DNA of 64,000 nucleotides from Drosophila pseudoobscura (taxonomy: Eukaryota; Arthropoda; Insecta; Diptera; Drosophilidae), in assembly GCF_009870125.1 (NCBI RefSeq), contig NC_046683.1:7812001-7876000 (forward strand). Direction: 5' to 3'. Position numbers and translations under genes: made by a program. Under the pieces are notes generated by a model. The model was not told the origin of the DNA. It saw only the letters and a program-made list of their open reading frames with translations, and did no database searches. Shown piece after piece: positions 1-12,930 of the stretch (position 1 is the stretch's first letter; the number at the start of each line of letters is the position of its first letter).

Positions 1-777
1 CCTGTCGACTGCCATCAAAATCTCGACATCGGAAATGAGGCCGATTTTTGGCAAATTTAATGATGTAACCATCATGATTTTTTGCGAAAATCGTGAAAAA
101 ATGGATGTCCTTTTTTCTGACGGCAGTCGACAGGCAGGACTCTCCTGATCACAAAAAGACATGCCACGCCCCGATCGGCTGCCGTATCACTGAGATATAG
201 CGGGCAGAATAGCCGGTATCTCAAAGATATGCACATCCAAATCTTCGGAAGACTATATCTCACACAAGTAGAGCCCGATCGGTCGATTGGCAGGACTCTC
301 CTTATCAAAAAAGACATGCCACGCCCCGATCGGCTGCCGTATCGCTGAGATATAGTGTGCTGAATAACCAGTATCTCAAAGATATGCACATCCAAATCTT
401 CGGAAGACTATATCTCACACAAGTAGAGCCCGATCGGTCGATTGGCAGGACTCTCCTTATCAAAAAAGACATGCCACGCCCCGATCGGCTGCCGTATCAC
501 TGAGATATAGCGTGCAGAATAGCCAGTATCTCAAAGATATGCACATCCAAATCTTCGGAAGACTATATCTCACACAAGTAGAGCCCGATCGGTCGATTGG
601 CAGGACTCTCCTTATCAAAAAAGACATGCCACGCCCCGATCGGCTGCCGTATCGCTGAGATATAGTGTGCTGAATAACCAGTATCTCAAAGATATGCACA
701 TCCAAATCTTCGGAAGACTATATCTCACACAAGTAGAGCCCGATCGGTCGATTGGCAGGACTCTCCTTATCAAAAAA

Positions 778-932
778 GACATGCCACGCCCCGATCGGCT
801 GCCGTATCACTGAGATATAGCGTGCAGAATAGCCAGTATCTCAAAGATATGCACATCCAAATCTTCGGAAGACTATATCTCACACAAGTAGAGCCCGATC
901 GGTCGATTGGCAGGACTCTCCTTATCAAAAAA
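778..932 (+). repeat. Representative 155-bp short unit
   Basis: This is one short unit taken from GACATGCC to the next GACATGCC, exactly 155 bp. It contains an inverted repeat, TGAGATATAG at 811-820 and CTATATCTCA at 873-882, a perfect 10-bp stem around a 52-nt loop. Inside the loop is a smaller dyad, TATCT-caa-AGATA, at about 837-849. The unit carries two copies of the palindrome CCGATCGG, one in the context CCCCGATCGGCTG and one in GCCCGATCGGTCG. The unit is close to nucleosome length. I do not recognise it as a named satellite. Confidence 0.9.
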
Positions 933-3470
933 GACATGCCACGCCCCGATCGGCTGCCGTATCGCTGAGATATAGTGTGCTGAATAACCAGTATCTCAAA
1001 GATATGCACATCCAAATCTTCGGAAGACTATATCTCACACAAGTAGAGCCCGATCGGTCGATTGGCAGGACTCTCCTTATCAAAAAAGACATGCCACGCC
1101 CCGATCGGCTGCCGTATCGCTGAGATATAGTGTGCTGAATAACCAGTATCTCAAAGATATGCACATCCAAATCTTCGGAAGACTATATCTCACACAAGTA
1201 GAGCCCGATAGGTGCAGGACCTACTTTCCCAGGACCGTGGGAGTCCTGCCTGTCGACTGCCATCAAAATCTCGACTTCGGAAATGAGGCCGATTTTTGGC
1301 AAATTTAATGATGTAACCATCATGATTTTTTGCGAAAATCGTGAAAAAATAGATGTCCTTTTTTCTGACGGCAGTCGACAGGCAGGACTCTCCTGATCAC
1401 AAAAAGACATGCCACGCCCCGATCGGCTGCCGTATCGCTGAGATATAGCGTGCAGAATAACCAGTATCTCAAAGATATGCACATCCAAATCTTCGGAAGA
1501 CTATATCTCACACAAGTAGAGCCCGATAGGTGCAGGACCTACTTTCCCAGGACCGTGGGAGTCCTGCCTGTCGACTGCCATCAAAATCTCGACTTCGGAA
1601 ATGAGGCCGATTTTTGGCAAATTTAATGATGTAACCATCATGATTTTTTGCGAAAATCGTGAAAAAATGGATGTCCTTTTTTCTGACGGCAGTCGACAGG
1701 CAGGACTCTCCTGATCACAAAAAGACATGCCACGCCCCGATCGGCTGCCGTATCACTGAGTTATAGCGTGCAGAATAACTAGTATCTTAAAGATATGCAC
1801 ATCCAGATCTTCGGAAGGCTATATCTCACACAAGTAGAGCCCGATCGGTCGATTGGCAGGACTCTCCTTATCAAAAAAGACATGCCACGCCCCGATCGGC
1901 TGCCGTATCGCTGAGATATAGTGTGCAGAATAACTAGTATCTTAAAGATATGCACATCCAGATCTTCGGAAGGCTATATCTCACACAAGTAGAGCCCGAT
2001 CGGTCGATTGGCAGGACTCTCCTTATCAAAAAAGACATGCCACGCCCCGATCGGCTGCCGTATCGCTGAGATATAGTGTGCAGAATAACTAGTATCTTAA
2101 AGATATGCACATCCAGATCTTCGGAAGGCTATATCTCACACAAGTAGAGCCCGATAGGTGCAGGACCTACTTTCCCAGGACCGTGGGAGTCCTGCCTGTC
2201 GACTGCCATCAAAATCTCGACTTCGGAAATGAGGCCGATTTTTGGCAAATTTAATGATGTAACCATCATGATTTTTTGCGAAAATCGTGAAAATATGGAT
2301 GTCCTTTTTTCTGACGGCAGTCGACAGGCAGGACTCTCCTGATCACAAAAAGACATGCCACGCCCCGATCGGCTGCCGTATCACTGAGTTATAGCGTGCA
2401 GAATAACCAGTATCTCAAAGATATGCACATCCAAATCTTCGGAAAACTATATCTCACACAAGTAGAGCCCGATCGGTCGATTGGCAGGACTCTCCTTATC
2501 AAAAAAGACATGCCACGCCCCGATCGGCTGCCGTATCGCTGAGATATAGTGTGCAGAATAACTAGTATCTTAAAGATATGCACATCCAGATCTTCGGAAG
2601 GCTATATCTCACACAAGTAGAGCCCGATCGGTCGATTGGCAGGACTCTCCTTATCAAAAAAGACATGCCACGCCCCGATCGGCTGCCGTATCGCTGAGAT
2701 ATTGTGTGCAGAATAACTAGTATCTTAAAGATATGCACATCCAGATCTTCGGAAGGCTATATCTCACACAAGTAGAGCCCGATCGGTCGATTGGCAGGAC
2801 TCTCCTTATCAAAAAAGACATGCCACGCCCCGATCGGCTGCCGTATCGCTGAGATATAGTGTGCAGAATAACTAGTATCTTAAAGATATGCACATCCAGA
2901 TCTTCGGAAGGCTATATCTCACACAAGTAGAGCCCGATCGGTCGATTGGCAGGACTCTCCTTATCAAAAAAGACATGCCACGCCCCGATCGGCTGCCGTA
3001 TCGCTGAGATATAGCGTGCAGAATAACTAGTATCTCAAAGATATGCACATCCAGATCTTCGGAAGGCTATATCTCACACAAGTAGAGCCCGATAGGTGCA
3101 GGACCTACTTTCCCAGGACCGTGGGAGTCCTGCCTGTCGACTGCCATCAAAATCTCGACTTCGGAAATGAGGCCGATTTTTGGCAAATTTAATGATGTAA
3201 CCATCATGATTTTTTGCGAAAATCGTGAAAAAATGGATGTCCTTTTTTCTGACGGCAGTCGACAGGCAGGACTCTCCTGATCACAAAAAGACATGCCACG
3301 CCCCGATCGGCTGCCGTATCGCTGAGATATAGTGTGCAGAATAACTAGTATCTTAAAGATATGCACATCCAGATCTTCGGAAGGCTATATCTCACACAAG
3401 TAGAGCCCGATCGGTCGATTGGCAGGACTCTCCTTATCAAAAAAGACATGCCACGCCCCGATCGGCTGCC

Positions 3471-5036
3471 GAATCACTGAGATATAGCGTGCAGAATAAC
3501 CAGTATCTCAAAGATATGCACATCCAAATCTTCGGAAGGCTATATCTCACACAAGTAGAGCCCGATCGGTCGATTGGCAGGACTCTTCTTATCAAAAAAG
3601 ACATGCCACGGCCCGATCGGCTGCCGTATCGCTGAGATATAGTGTGCTGAATAACCAGCATCTCAAAGATATGCACATCCAAATCTTCGGAAGACTATAT
3701 CTCACACAAGTAGAGCCCGATCGGTCGATTGGCAGGACTCTCCTTATCAAAAAAGACATGCCACGCCCCGATCGGCTGCCGTATCGCTGAGATATAGCGT
3801 GCAGAATAACTAGTATCTCAAAGATATGCACATCCAGATCTTCGGAAGGCTATATCTCACACAAGTAGAGCCCGATAGGTGCAGGACCTACTTTCCCAGG
3901 ACCGTGGGAGTCCTGCCTGTCGACTGCCATCAAAATCTCGACTTCGGAAATGAGGCCGATTTTTGGCAAATTTAATGATGTAACCATCATGATTTTTTGC
4001 GAAAATCGTGAAAAAATGGATGTCCTTTTTTCTGACGGCAGTCGACAGGCAGGACTCTCCTGATCACAAAAAGACATGCCACGCCCCGATCGGCTGCCGT
4101 ATCACTGAGATATAGCGGGCAGAATAGCCGGTATCTCAAAGATATGCACATCCAAATCTTCGGAAGACTATATCTCACACAAGTAGAGCCCGATCGGTCG
4201 ATTGGCAGGACTCTCCTTATCAAAAAAGACATGCCACGCCCCGATCGGCTGCCGAATCACTGAGATATAGCGTGCAGAATAACCAGTATCTCAAAGATAT
4301 GCACATCCAAATCTTCGGAAGGCTATATCTCACACAAGTAGAGCCCGATCGGTCGATTGGCAGGACTCTTCTTATCAAAAAAGACATGCCACGGCCCGAT
4401 CGGCTGCCGTATCGCTGAGATATAGTGTGCTGAATAACCAGCATCTCAAAGATATGCACATCCAAATCTTCGGAAGACTATATCTCACACAAGTAGAGCC
4501 CGATCGGTCGATTGGCAGGACTCTCCTTATCAAAAAAGACATGCCACGCCCCGATCGGCTGCCGTATCGCTGAGATATAGCGTGCAGAATAACTAGTATC
4601 TCAAAGATATGCACATCCAGATCTTCGGAAGGCTATATCTCACACAAGTAGAGCCCGATAGGTGCAGGACCTACTTTCCCAGGACCGTGGGAGTCCTGCC
4701 TGTCGACTGCCATCAAAATCTCGACTTCGGAAATGAGGCCGATTTTTGGCAAATTTAATGATGTAACCATCATGATTTTTTGCGAAAATCGTGAAAAAAT
4801 GGATGTCCTTTTTTCTGACGGCAGTCGACAGGCAGGACTCTCCTGATCACAAAAAGACATGCCACGCCCCGATCGGCTGCCGTATCACTGAGATATAGCG
4901 GGCAGAATAGCCGGTATCTCAAAGATATGCACATCCAAATCTTCGGAAGACTATATCTCACACAAGTAGAGCCCGATCGGTCGATTGGCAGGACTCTCCT
5001 TATCAAAAAAGACATGCCACGCCCCGATCGGCTGCC
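3471..5036 (+). repeat. 783-bp tandem duplication within the array
   Basis: Two adjacent copies, about 3471-4253 and 4254-5036, share rare variants: GCCGAATCACTGAG at their starts, CAGCATCTC, CCACGGCCC with CTCTTCTT, and GGGCAGAATAGCCGG near their ends. The period of 783 bp equals three short units plus one long unit. Confidence 0.85.
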
Positions 5037-6878
5037 GTATCGCTGAGATATAGTGTGCAGAATAACTAGTATCTTAAAGATATGCACATCCAGATCTTCG
5101 GAAGGCTATATCTCACACAAGTAGAGCCCGATCGGTCGATTGGCAGGACTCTCCTTATCAAAAAAGACATGCCACGCCCCGATCGGCTGCCGTATCACTG
5201 AGATATAGCGTGCAGAATAACTAGTATCTCAAAGATATGCACATCCAGATCTTCGGAAGGCTATATCTCACACAAGTAGAGCCCGATAGGTGCAGGACCT
5301 ACTTTCCAGACAGACATGCCACGCCCCGATCGGCTGCCGTATCGCTGAGATATAGTGTGCAGAATAACTAGTATCTCAAAGATATGCACATCCAAATCTT
5401 CGGAAGGCTATATCTCACACAAGTAGAGCCCGATAGGTGCAGGACCTCCTTTCCCAGGACCGTGGGAGTCCTGCCTGTCGACTGCCATCAAAATCTCGAC
5501 TTCGGAAATGAGGCCGATTTTTGGCAAATTTAATGATGTAACCATCATGATTTTTTGCGAAAATCGTGAAAAAATGGATGTCCTTTTTTCTGACGGCAGT
5601 CGACAGGCAGGACTCTCCTGATCACAAAAAGACATGCCACGCCCCGATCGGCTGCCGTATCACTGAGATATAGCGTGCAGAATAACCAGTATCTCAAAGA
5701 TATGCACATCCAAATCTTCGGAAGACTATATCTCACACAAGTAGAGCCCGATCGGTCGATTGGCAGGACTCTCCTTATCAAAAAAGACATGCCACGCCAC
5801 GATCGGCTGACGTATCGCTGAGATATAGCGTGCAGAATAACCAGTATCTCAAAGATATGCACATCCAAATCTTCGGAAGACTATATCTCACACAAGTAGA
5901 GCCCGATCGGTCGATTGGCAGGACTCTCCTTATCAAAAAAGACATGCCACGCACCGATCGGCTGCCGTATCGCTGAGATATAGCGTGCAGAATAACTAGT
6001 ATCTCAAAGATATGCACATCCAGATCTTCGGAAGGCTATATCTCACACAAGTAGAGCCCGATAGGTGCAGGACCTACTTTCCCAGGACCGTGGGAGTCCT
6101 GCCTGTCGACTGCCATCAAAATCTCGACTTCGGAAATGAGGCCGATTTTTGGCAAATTTAATGATGTAACCATCATGATTTTTTGCGAAAATCGTGAAAA
6201 AATGGATGTCCTTTTTTCTGACGGCAGTCGACAGGCAGGACTCTCCTGATCACAAAAAGACATGCCACGCCCCGATCGGCTGCCGTATCACTGAGATATA
6301 GCGTGCAGAATAACCAGTATCTCAAAGATATGCACATCCAAATCTTCGGAAGACTATATCTCACACAAGTAGAGCCCGATCGGTCGATTGGCAGGACTCT
6401 CCTTATCAAAAAAGACATGCCACGCACCGATCGGCTGCCGTATCACTGAGATATAGCGTGCAGAATAACTAGTATCTCAAAGATATGCACATCCAAATCT
6501 TCGGAAGGCTATATCTCACACAAGTAGAGCCCGATAGGTGCAGGACCTACTTTCCAGACAGACATGCCACGCCCCGATCGGCTGCCGTATCGCTGAGATA
6601 TAGTGTGCAGAATAACTAGTATCTCAAAGATATGCACATCCAAATCTTCGGAAGGCTATATCTCACACAAGTAGAGCCCGATAGGTGCAGGACCTACTTT
6701 CCCAGGACCGTGGGAGTCCTGCCTGTCGACTGCCATCAAAATCTCGACTTCGGAAATGAGGCCGATTTTTGGCAAATTTAATGATGTAACCATCATGATT
6801 TTTTGCGAAAATCGTGAAAAAATGGATGTCCTTTTTTCTGACGGCAGTCGACAGGCAGGACTCTCCTGATCACAAAAA

Positions 6879-7196
6879 GACATGCCACGCCCCGATCGGC
6901 TGCCGTATCACTGAGATATAGCGTGCAGAATAACTAGTATCTCAAAGATATGCACATCCAGATCTTCGGAAGGCTATATCTCACACAAGTAGAGCCCGAT
7001 AGGTGCAGGACCTACTTTCCCAGGACCGTGGGAGTCCTGCCTGTCGACTGCCATCAAAATCTCGACTTCGGAAATGAGGCCGATTTTTGGCAAATTTAAT
7101 GATGTAACCATCATGATTTTTTGCGAAAATCGTGAAAAAATTGATGTCCTTTTTTCTGACGGCAGTCGACAGGCAGGACTCTCCTGATCACAAAAA
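6879..7196 (+). repeat. Representative 318-bp long unit (short unit plus insert)
   Basis: This unit has the same backbone as the short unit but is 163 bp longer. After AGAGCCCGAT the short unit continues CGGTCGATTGG; the long unit instead continues AGGTGCAGGACCTACTTTCC and then carries a fold-back segment before rejoining at CAGGACTCTCCT. The second CCGATCGG of the short unit is lost. The next landmark is exactly 318 bp away. The same 318-bp step recurs at 25,911/26,229, 28,267/28,585 and 30,623/30,941. A variant lacking one A before ATGGATGTCC gives 317 bp. Confidence 0.9.
7032..7181. repeat. Fold-back segment inside the long unit
   Basis: A left arm at 7032-7052 starts GAGTCCTGCC and ends GTCGACTGCC. 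The right arm at 7161-7181 starts GGCAGTCGAC and ends AGGCAGGACTC. The arms are perfect reverse complements over 21 bp. The 108-bp core is AT-rich and includes GGCAAATTTAATGATG and TTGCGAAAATCGTG. A 150-bp segment with perfect terminal inverted repeats resembles a MITE or fold-back element captured by a satellite unit. No clean target-site duplication was seen and no transposase is present, so a mobile origin is inference. Confidence 0.75.
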
Positions 7197-8449
7197 GACA
7201 TGCCACGCCCCGATCGGCTGCCGTATCACTGAGATATAGCGTGCAGAATAACCAGTATCTCAAAGATATGCACATCCAGATCTTTGGAAGGCTATATCTC
7301 ACACAAGTAGAGCCCGATCGGTCGATTGGCAGGACTCTCCTTATCAAAAAAGACATGCCACGCCCCGATCGGCTGCCGTATCGCTGAGATATAGTGTGCA
7401 GCATAACTAGTATCTCAAATATATGCACATCCAAATCTTCGGAAGGCTATATCTCACACAAGTAGAGCCCGATCGGTCGATTTTCAGGACTCTCCTTATC
7501 AAAAAATACATGCCACGCCCCGATCGGCTGCCGTATCGCTGAGATATAGCGTGCAGAATAACTAGTATCTCAAAGATATGCACATCCAAATCTTCGGAAG
7601 GCTATATCTCACACAAGTAGAGCCCGATAGGTGCAGGACCTACTTTCCCAGGACCGTGGGAGTCCTGCCTGTCGACTGCCATCAAAATCTCGACTTCGGA
7701 GATGAGGCTCTTCTTATCAAAAAAGACATGCCACGCCCCGATCGGCTGCCGTATCACTGAGATATAGCGTGCAGAATAACTAGTATCTCAAAGATATGCA
7801 CATCCAAATCTTCGGAAGGCTATATCTCACACAAGTAGAGCCCGATAGGTGCAGGACCTACTTTCCAGACAGACATGCCACGCCCCGATCGGCTGCCGTA
7901 TCGCTGAGATATAGTGTGCAGAATAACTAGTATCTCAAAGATATGCACATCCAAATCTTCGGAAGGCTATATCTCACACAGGTAGAGCCCGATAGGTGCA
8001 GGACCTACTTTCCCAGGACCGTGGGAGTCCTGCCTGTCGACTGCCATCAAAATCTCGACTTCGGAAATGAGGCCGATTTTTGGCAAATTTAATGATGTAA
8101 CCATCATGATTTTTTGCGAAAATCGTGAAAAAATGGATGTCCTTTTTTCTGACGGCAGTCGACAGGCAGGTCTCTCCTGATCACAAAAAGACATGCCACG
8201 CCCCGATCGGCTGCCGTATCACTGAGATATAGCGGGCAGAATAGCCGGTATCTCAAAGATATGCACATCCAAATCTTCGGAAGACTATATCTCACACAAG
8301 TAGAGCCCGATCGGTCGATTGGCAGGACTCTCCTTATCAAAAAAGACATGCCACGCCCCGATCAGCTGCCGTATCGCTGAGATATAGTGTGCAGAATAAC
8401 TAGTATCTTAAAGATATGCACATCCAGATCTTCGGAAGGCTATATCTCA

Positions 8450-11400
8450 CACAAGTAGAGCCCGATCGGTCGATTGGCAGGACTCTCCTTATCAAAAAAG
8501 ACATGCCACGCCCCGATCGGCTGCCGTATCGCTGAGATATAGCGTGCAGAATAACTAGTATCTCAAAGATATGCACATCCAGATCTTCGGAAGGCTATAT
8601 CTCACACAAGTAGAGCCCGATAGGTGCAGGACCTACTTTCCCAGGACCGTGGGAGTCCTGCCTGTCGACTGCCATCAAAATCTCGACTTCGGAAATGAGG
8701 CCGATTTTTGGCAAATTTAATGATGTAACCATCATGATTTTTTGCGAAAATCGTGAAAAAATGGATGTCCTTTTTTCTGACGGCAGTCGACAGGCAGGAC
8801 TCTCCTGATCACAAAAAGACATGCCACGCCCCGATCGGCTGCCGTATCACTGAGATATAGCGTGCAGAATAACCAGTATCTCAAAGATATGCACATCCAG
8901 ATCTTTGGAAGGCTATATCTCACACAAGTAGAGCCCGATCGGTCGATTGGCAGGACTCTCCTTATCAAAAAAGACATGCCACGCCCTGATCGGCTGCCGT
9001 ATCACTGAGATATAGCGTGCAGAATAACCAGTATCTCAAAGATATGCACATCCAGATCTTTGGAAGGCTATATCTCACACAAGTAGAGCCCGATCGGTCG
9101 ATTGGCAGGACTCTCCTTATCAAAAAAGACATGCCACGCCCCGATCGGCTGCCGTATCGCTGAGATATAGTGTGCAGCATAACTAGTATCTCAAAGATAT
9201 GCACATCCAAATCTTCGGAAGGCTATATCTCACACAAGTAGAGCCCGATCGGTCGATTGGCAGCACTCTCCTTATCAAAAAAGACATGCCACGCCCTGAT
9301 CGGCTGCCGTATCACTGAGATATAGCGTGCAGAATAGCCAGTATCTCAAAGATATGCACATCCAGATCTTTGGAAGGCTATATCTCACACAAGTAGAGCC
9401 CGATCGGTCGATTGGCAGGACTCTCCTTATCAAAAAAGACATGCCACGCCCCGATCGGCTGCCGTATCGCTGAGATATAGAGTGCAGAATAACTAGTATC
9501 TCAAAGATATGCACATCCAAATCTTCGGAAGGCTATATCTCACACAAGTAGAGTCCGATCGGTCGATTGGCAGGACTCTCCTTATCAAAAAAGACATGCC
9601 ACGCCCCGATCGGCTGCCGTATCGCTGAGATATAGAGTGCAGAATAACTAGTATCTCAAAGATATGCACATCCAAATCTTCGGAAGACTATATCTCACAC
9701 AAGTAGAGCCCGATCGGTCGATTGGCAGGACTCTTCTTATCAAAAAAGACATGCCACGGCCCGATCGGCTGCCGTATCGCTGAGATATAGTGTGCTGAAT
9801 AACCAGTATCTCAAAGATATGCACATCCAAATCTTCGGAAGACTATATCTCACACAAGTAGAGCCCGATCGGTCGATTGGCAGGACTCTTCTTATCAAAA
9901 AAGACATGCCACGGCCCGATCGGCTGCCGTATCGCTGAGATATAGTGTGCTGAATAACCAGTATCTCAAAGATATGCACATCCAAATCTTCGGAAGGCTA
10001 TATCTCACACAAGTAGAGCCCGATCGGTCGATTGGCAGGACTCTCCTTATCAAAAAAGACATGCCACGCCCCGATCGGCTGCCGTATCACTGAGATATAG
10101 CGTGCAGAATAGCCAGTATCTCAAAGATATGCACATCCAAATCTTCGGAAGACTATATCTCACACAAGTAGAGCCCGATCGGTCGATTGGCAGGACTCTT
10201 CTTATCAAAAAAGACATGCCACGGCCCGATCGGCTGCCGTATCACTGAGATATAGCGTGCAGAATAGCCAGTATCTCAAAGATATGCACATCCAAATCTT
10301 CGGAAGGCTATATCTCACACAAGTAGAGCCCGATCGGTCGATTGGCAGGACTCTTCTTATCAAAAAAGACATGCCACGGCCCGATCGGCTGCCGTATCGC
10401 TGAGATATAGTGTGCTGAATAACCAGTATCTCAAAGATATGCACATCCAAATCTTCGGAAGGCTATATCTCACACAAGTAGAGCCCGATCGGTCGATTGC
10501 CAGGACTCTCCTTATCAAAAAAGACATGCCACGGCCCGATCGGCTGCCGTATCGCTGAGATATAGCGTGCAGAATAGCCAGTATCTCAAAGATATGCACA
10601 TCCAAATCTTCGGAAGACTATATCTCACACAAGTAGAGCCCGATCAGTCGATTGGCAGGACTCTTCTTATCAAAAAAGACATGCCACGGCCCGATCGGCT
10701 GCCGTATCACTGAGATATAGCGTGCAGAATAGCCAGTATCTCAAAGATATGCACATCCAAATCTTCGGAAGGCTATATCTCACACAAGTAGAGCCCGATC
10801 GGTCGATTGGCAGGACTCTTCTTATCAAAAAAGACATGCCACGGCCCGATCGGCTGCCGTATCGCTGAGATATAGTGTGCTGAATAACCAGTATCTCAAA
10901 GATATGCACATCCAAATCTTCGGAAGACTATATCTCACACAAGTAGAGCCCGATCGGTCGATTGGCAGGACTCTCCTTATCAAAAAAGACATGCCACGCC
11001 CCGATCGGCTGCCGTATCACTGAGATATAGCGTGCAGAATAGCCAGTATCTCAAAGATATGCACATCCAAATCTTCGGAAGACTATATCTCACACAAGTA
11101 GAGCCCGATCGGTCGATTGGCAGGACTCTCCTTATCAAAAAAGACATGCCACGCCCCGATCGGCTGCCGTATCGCTGAGATATAGCGTGCAGAATAACTA
11201 GTATCTCAAAGATATGCACATCCAGATCTTCGGAAGGCTATATCTCACACAAGTAGAGCCCGATAGGTGCAGGACCTACTTTCCCAGGACCGTGGGAGTC
11301 CTGCCTGTCGACTGCCATCAAAATATCGACTTCGGAAATGAGGCCGATTTTTGGCAAATTTAATGATGTAACCATCATGATTTTTTGCGAAAATCGTGAA

Positions 11401-12930
11401 AAAATGGATGTCCTTTTTTCTGACGGCAGTCGACAGGCAGGACTCTCCTGATCACAAAAAGACATGCCACGCCCCGATCGGCTGCCGTATCACTGAGTTA
11501 TAGCGTGCAGAATAACCAGTATCTCAAAGATATGCACATCCAAATCTTCGGAAAACTATATTTCACACAAGTAGAGCCCGATCGGTCGATTGGCAGGACT
11601 CTCCTTATCAAAAAAGACATGCCACGCCCCGATCGGCTGCCGTATCGCTGAGATATAGTGTGCAGAATAACTAGTATCTTAAAGATATGCACATCCAGAT
11701 CTTCGGAAGGCTATATCTCACACAAGTAGAGCCCGATCGGTCGATTGGCAGGACTCTCCTTATCAAAAAAGACATGCCACGCCCCGATCGGCTGCCGTAT
11801 CGCTGAGATATAGCGTGCAGAATAACTAGTATCTCAAAGATATGCACATCCAGATCTTCGGAAGGCTATATCTCACACAAGTAGAGCCCGATAGGTGCAG
11901 GACCTACTTTCCCAGGACCGTGGGAGTCCTGCCTGTCGACTGCCATCAAAATCTCGACTTCGGAAATGAGGCCGATTTTTGGCAAATTTAATGATGTAAC
12001 CATCATGATTTTTTGCGAAAATCGTGAAAAAATGGATGTCCTTTTTTCTGACGGCAGTCGACAGGCAGGACTCTCCTGATCACAAAAAGACATGCCACGC
12101 CCCGATCGGCTGCCGTATCACTGAGATATAGCGTGCAGAATAACCAGTATCTCAAAGATATGCACATCCAGATCTTTGGAAGGCTATATCTCACACAAGT
12201 AGAGCCCGATCGGTCGATTGGCAGGACTCTCCTTATCAAAAAAGACATGCCACGCCCTGATCGGCTGCCGTATCACTGAGATATAGCGTGCAGAATAACC
12301 AGTATCTCAAAGATATGCACATCCAGATCTTTGGAAGGCTATATCTCACACAAGTAGAGCCCGATCGGTCGATTGGCAGGACTCTCCTTATCAAAAAAGA
12401 CATGCCACGCCCCGATCGGCTGCCGTATCGCTGAGATATAGTGTGCAGCATAACTAGTATCTCAAAGATATGCACATCCAAATCTTCGGAAGGCTATATC
12501 TCACACAAGTAGAGCCCGATCGGTCGATTGGCAGCACTCTCCTTATCAAAAAAGACATGCCACGCCCTGATCGGCTGCCGTATCACTGAGATATAGCGTG
12601 CAGAATAGCCAGTATCTCAAAGATATGCACATCCAGATCTTTGGAAGGCTATATCTCACACAAGTAGAGCCCGATCGGTCGATTGGCAGGACTCTCCTTA
12701 TCAAAAAAGACATGCCACGCCCCGATCGGCTGCCGTATCGCTGAGATATAGAGTGCAGAATAACTAGTATCTCAAAGATATGCACATCCAAATCTTCGGA
12801 AGGCTATATCTCACACAAGTAGAGTCCGATCGGTCGATTGGCAGGACTCTCCTTATCAAAAAAGACATGCCACGCCCCGATCGGCTGCCGTATCGCTGAG
12901 ATATAGAGTGCAGAATAACTAGTATCTCAA
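8450..12930 (+). repeat. Pair of about 1.2-kb blocks repeated at a 3,271-bp offset
   Basis: The segment from about 8.45 to 9.65 kb reappears at about 11.7-12.93 kb. Shared markers are GCCCTGATCGG at about 8,985 and 12,256, GCAGCATAACTAG, the GCAGCACTC change, and AGAGTCCGATC. The second copy is followed by two further identical AGAGTCC short units, so local expansion occurred after duplication. Confidence 0.75.

Larger units (their letters stand above)
5300..7880 (+). repeat. Deleted long units (TTTCC joined to AGACAGACATGCC)
   Basis: At about 5,307, 6,553 and 7,870 the long-unit head GGTGCAGGACCTACTTTCC runs directly into AGACAGACATGCCACGCC, which removes the fold-back segment. The same fusion appears reversed at about 44,190 and 44,660. 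A different deletion at about 7,705 joins CGACTTCGGAGATGAGG to CTCTTCTTATC. The identical breakpoint in five units points to spread of one deleted unit. Confidence 0.8.
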
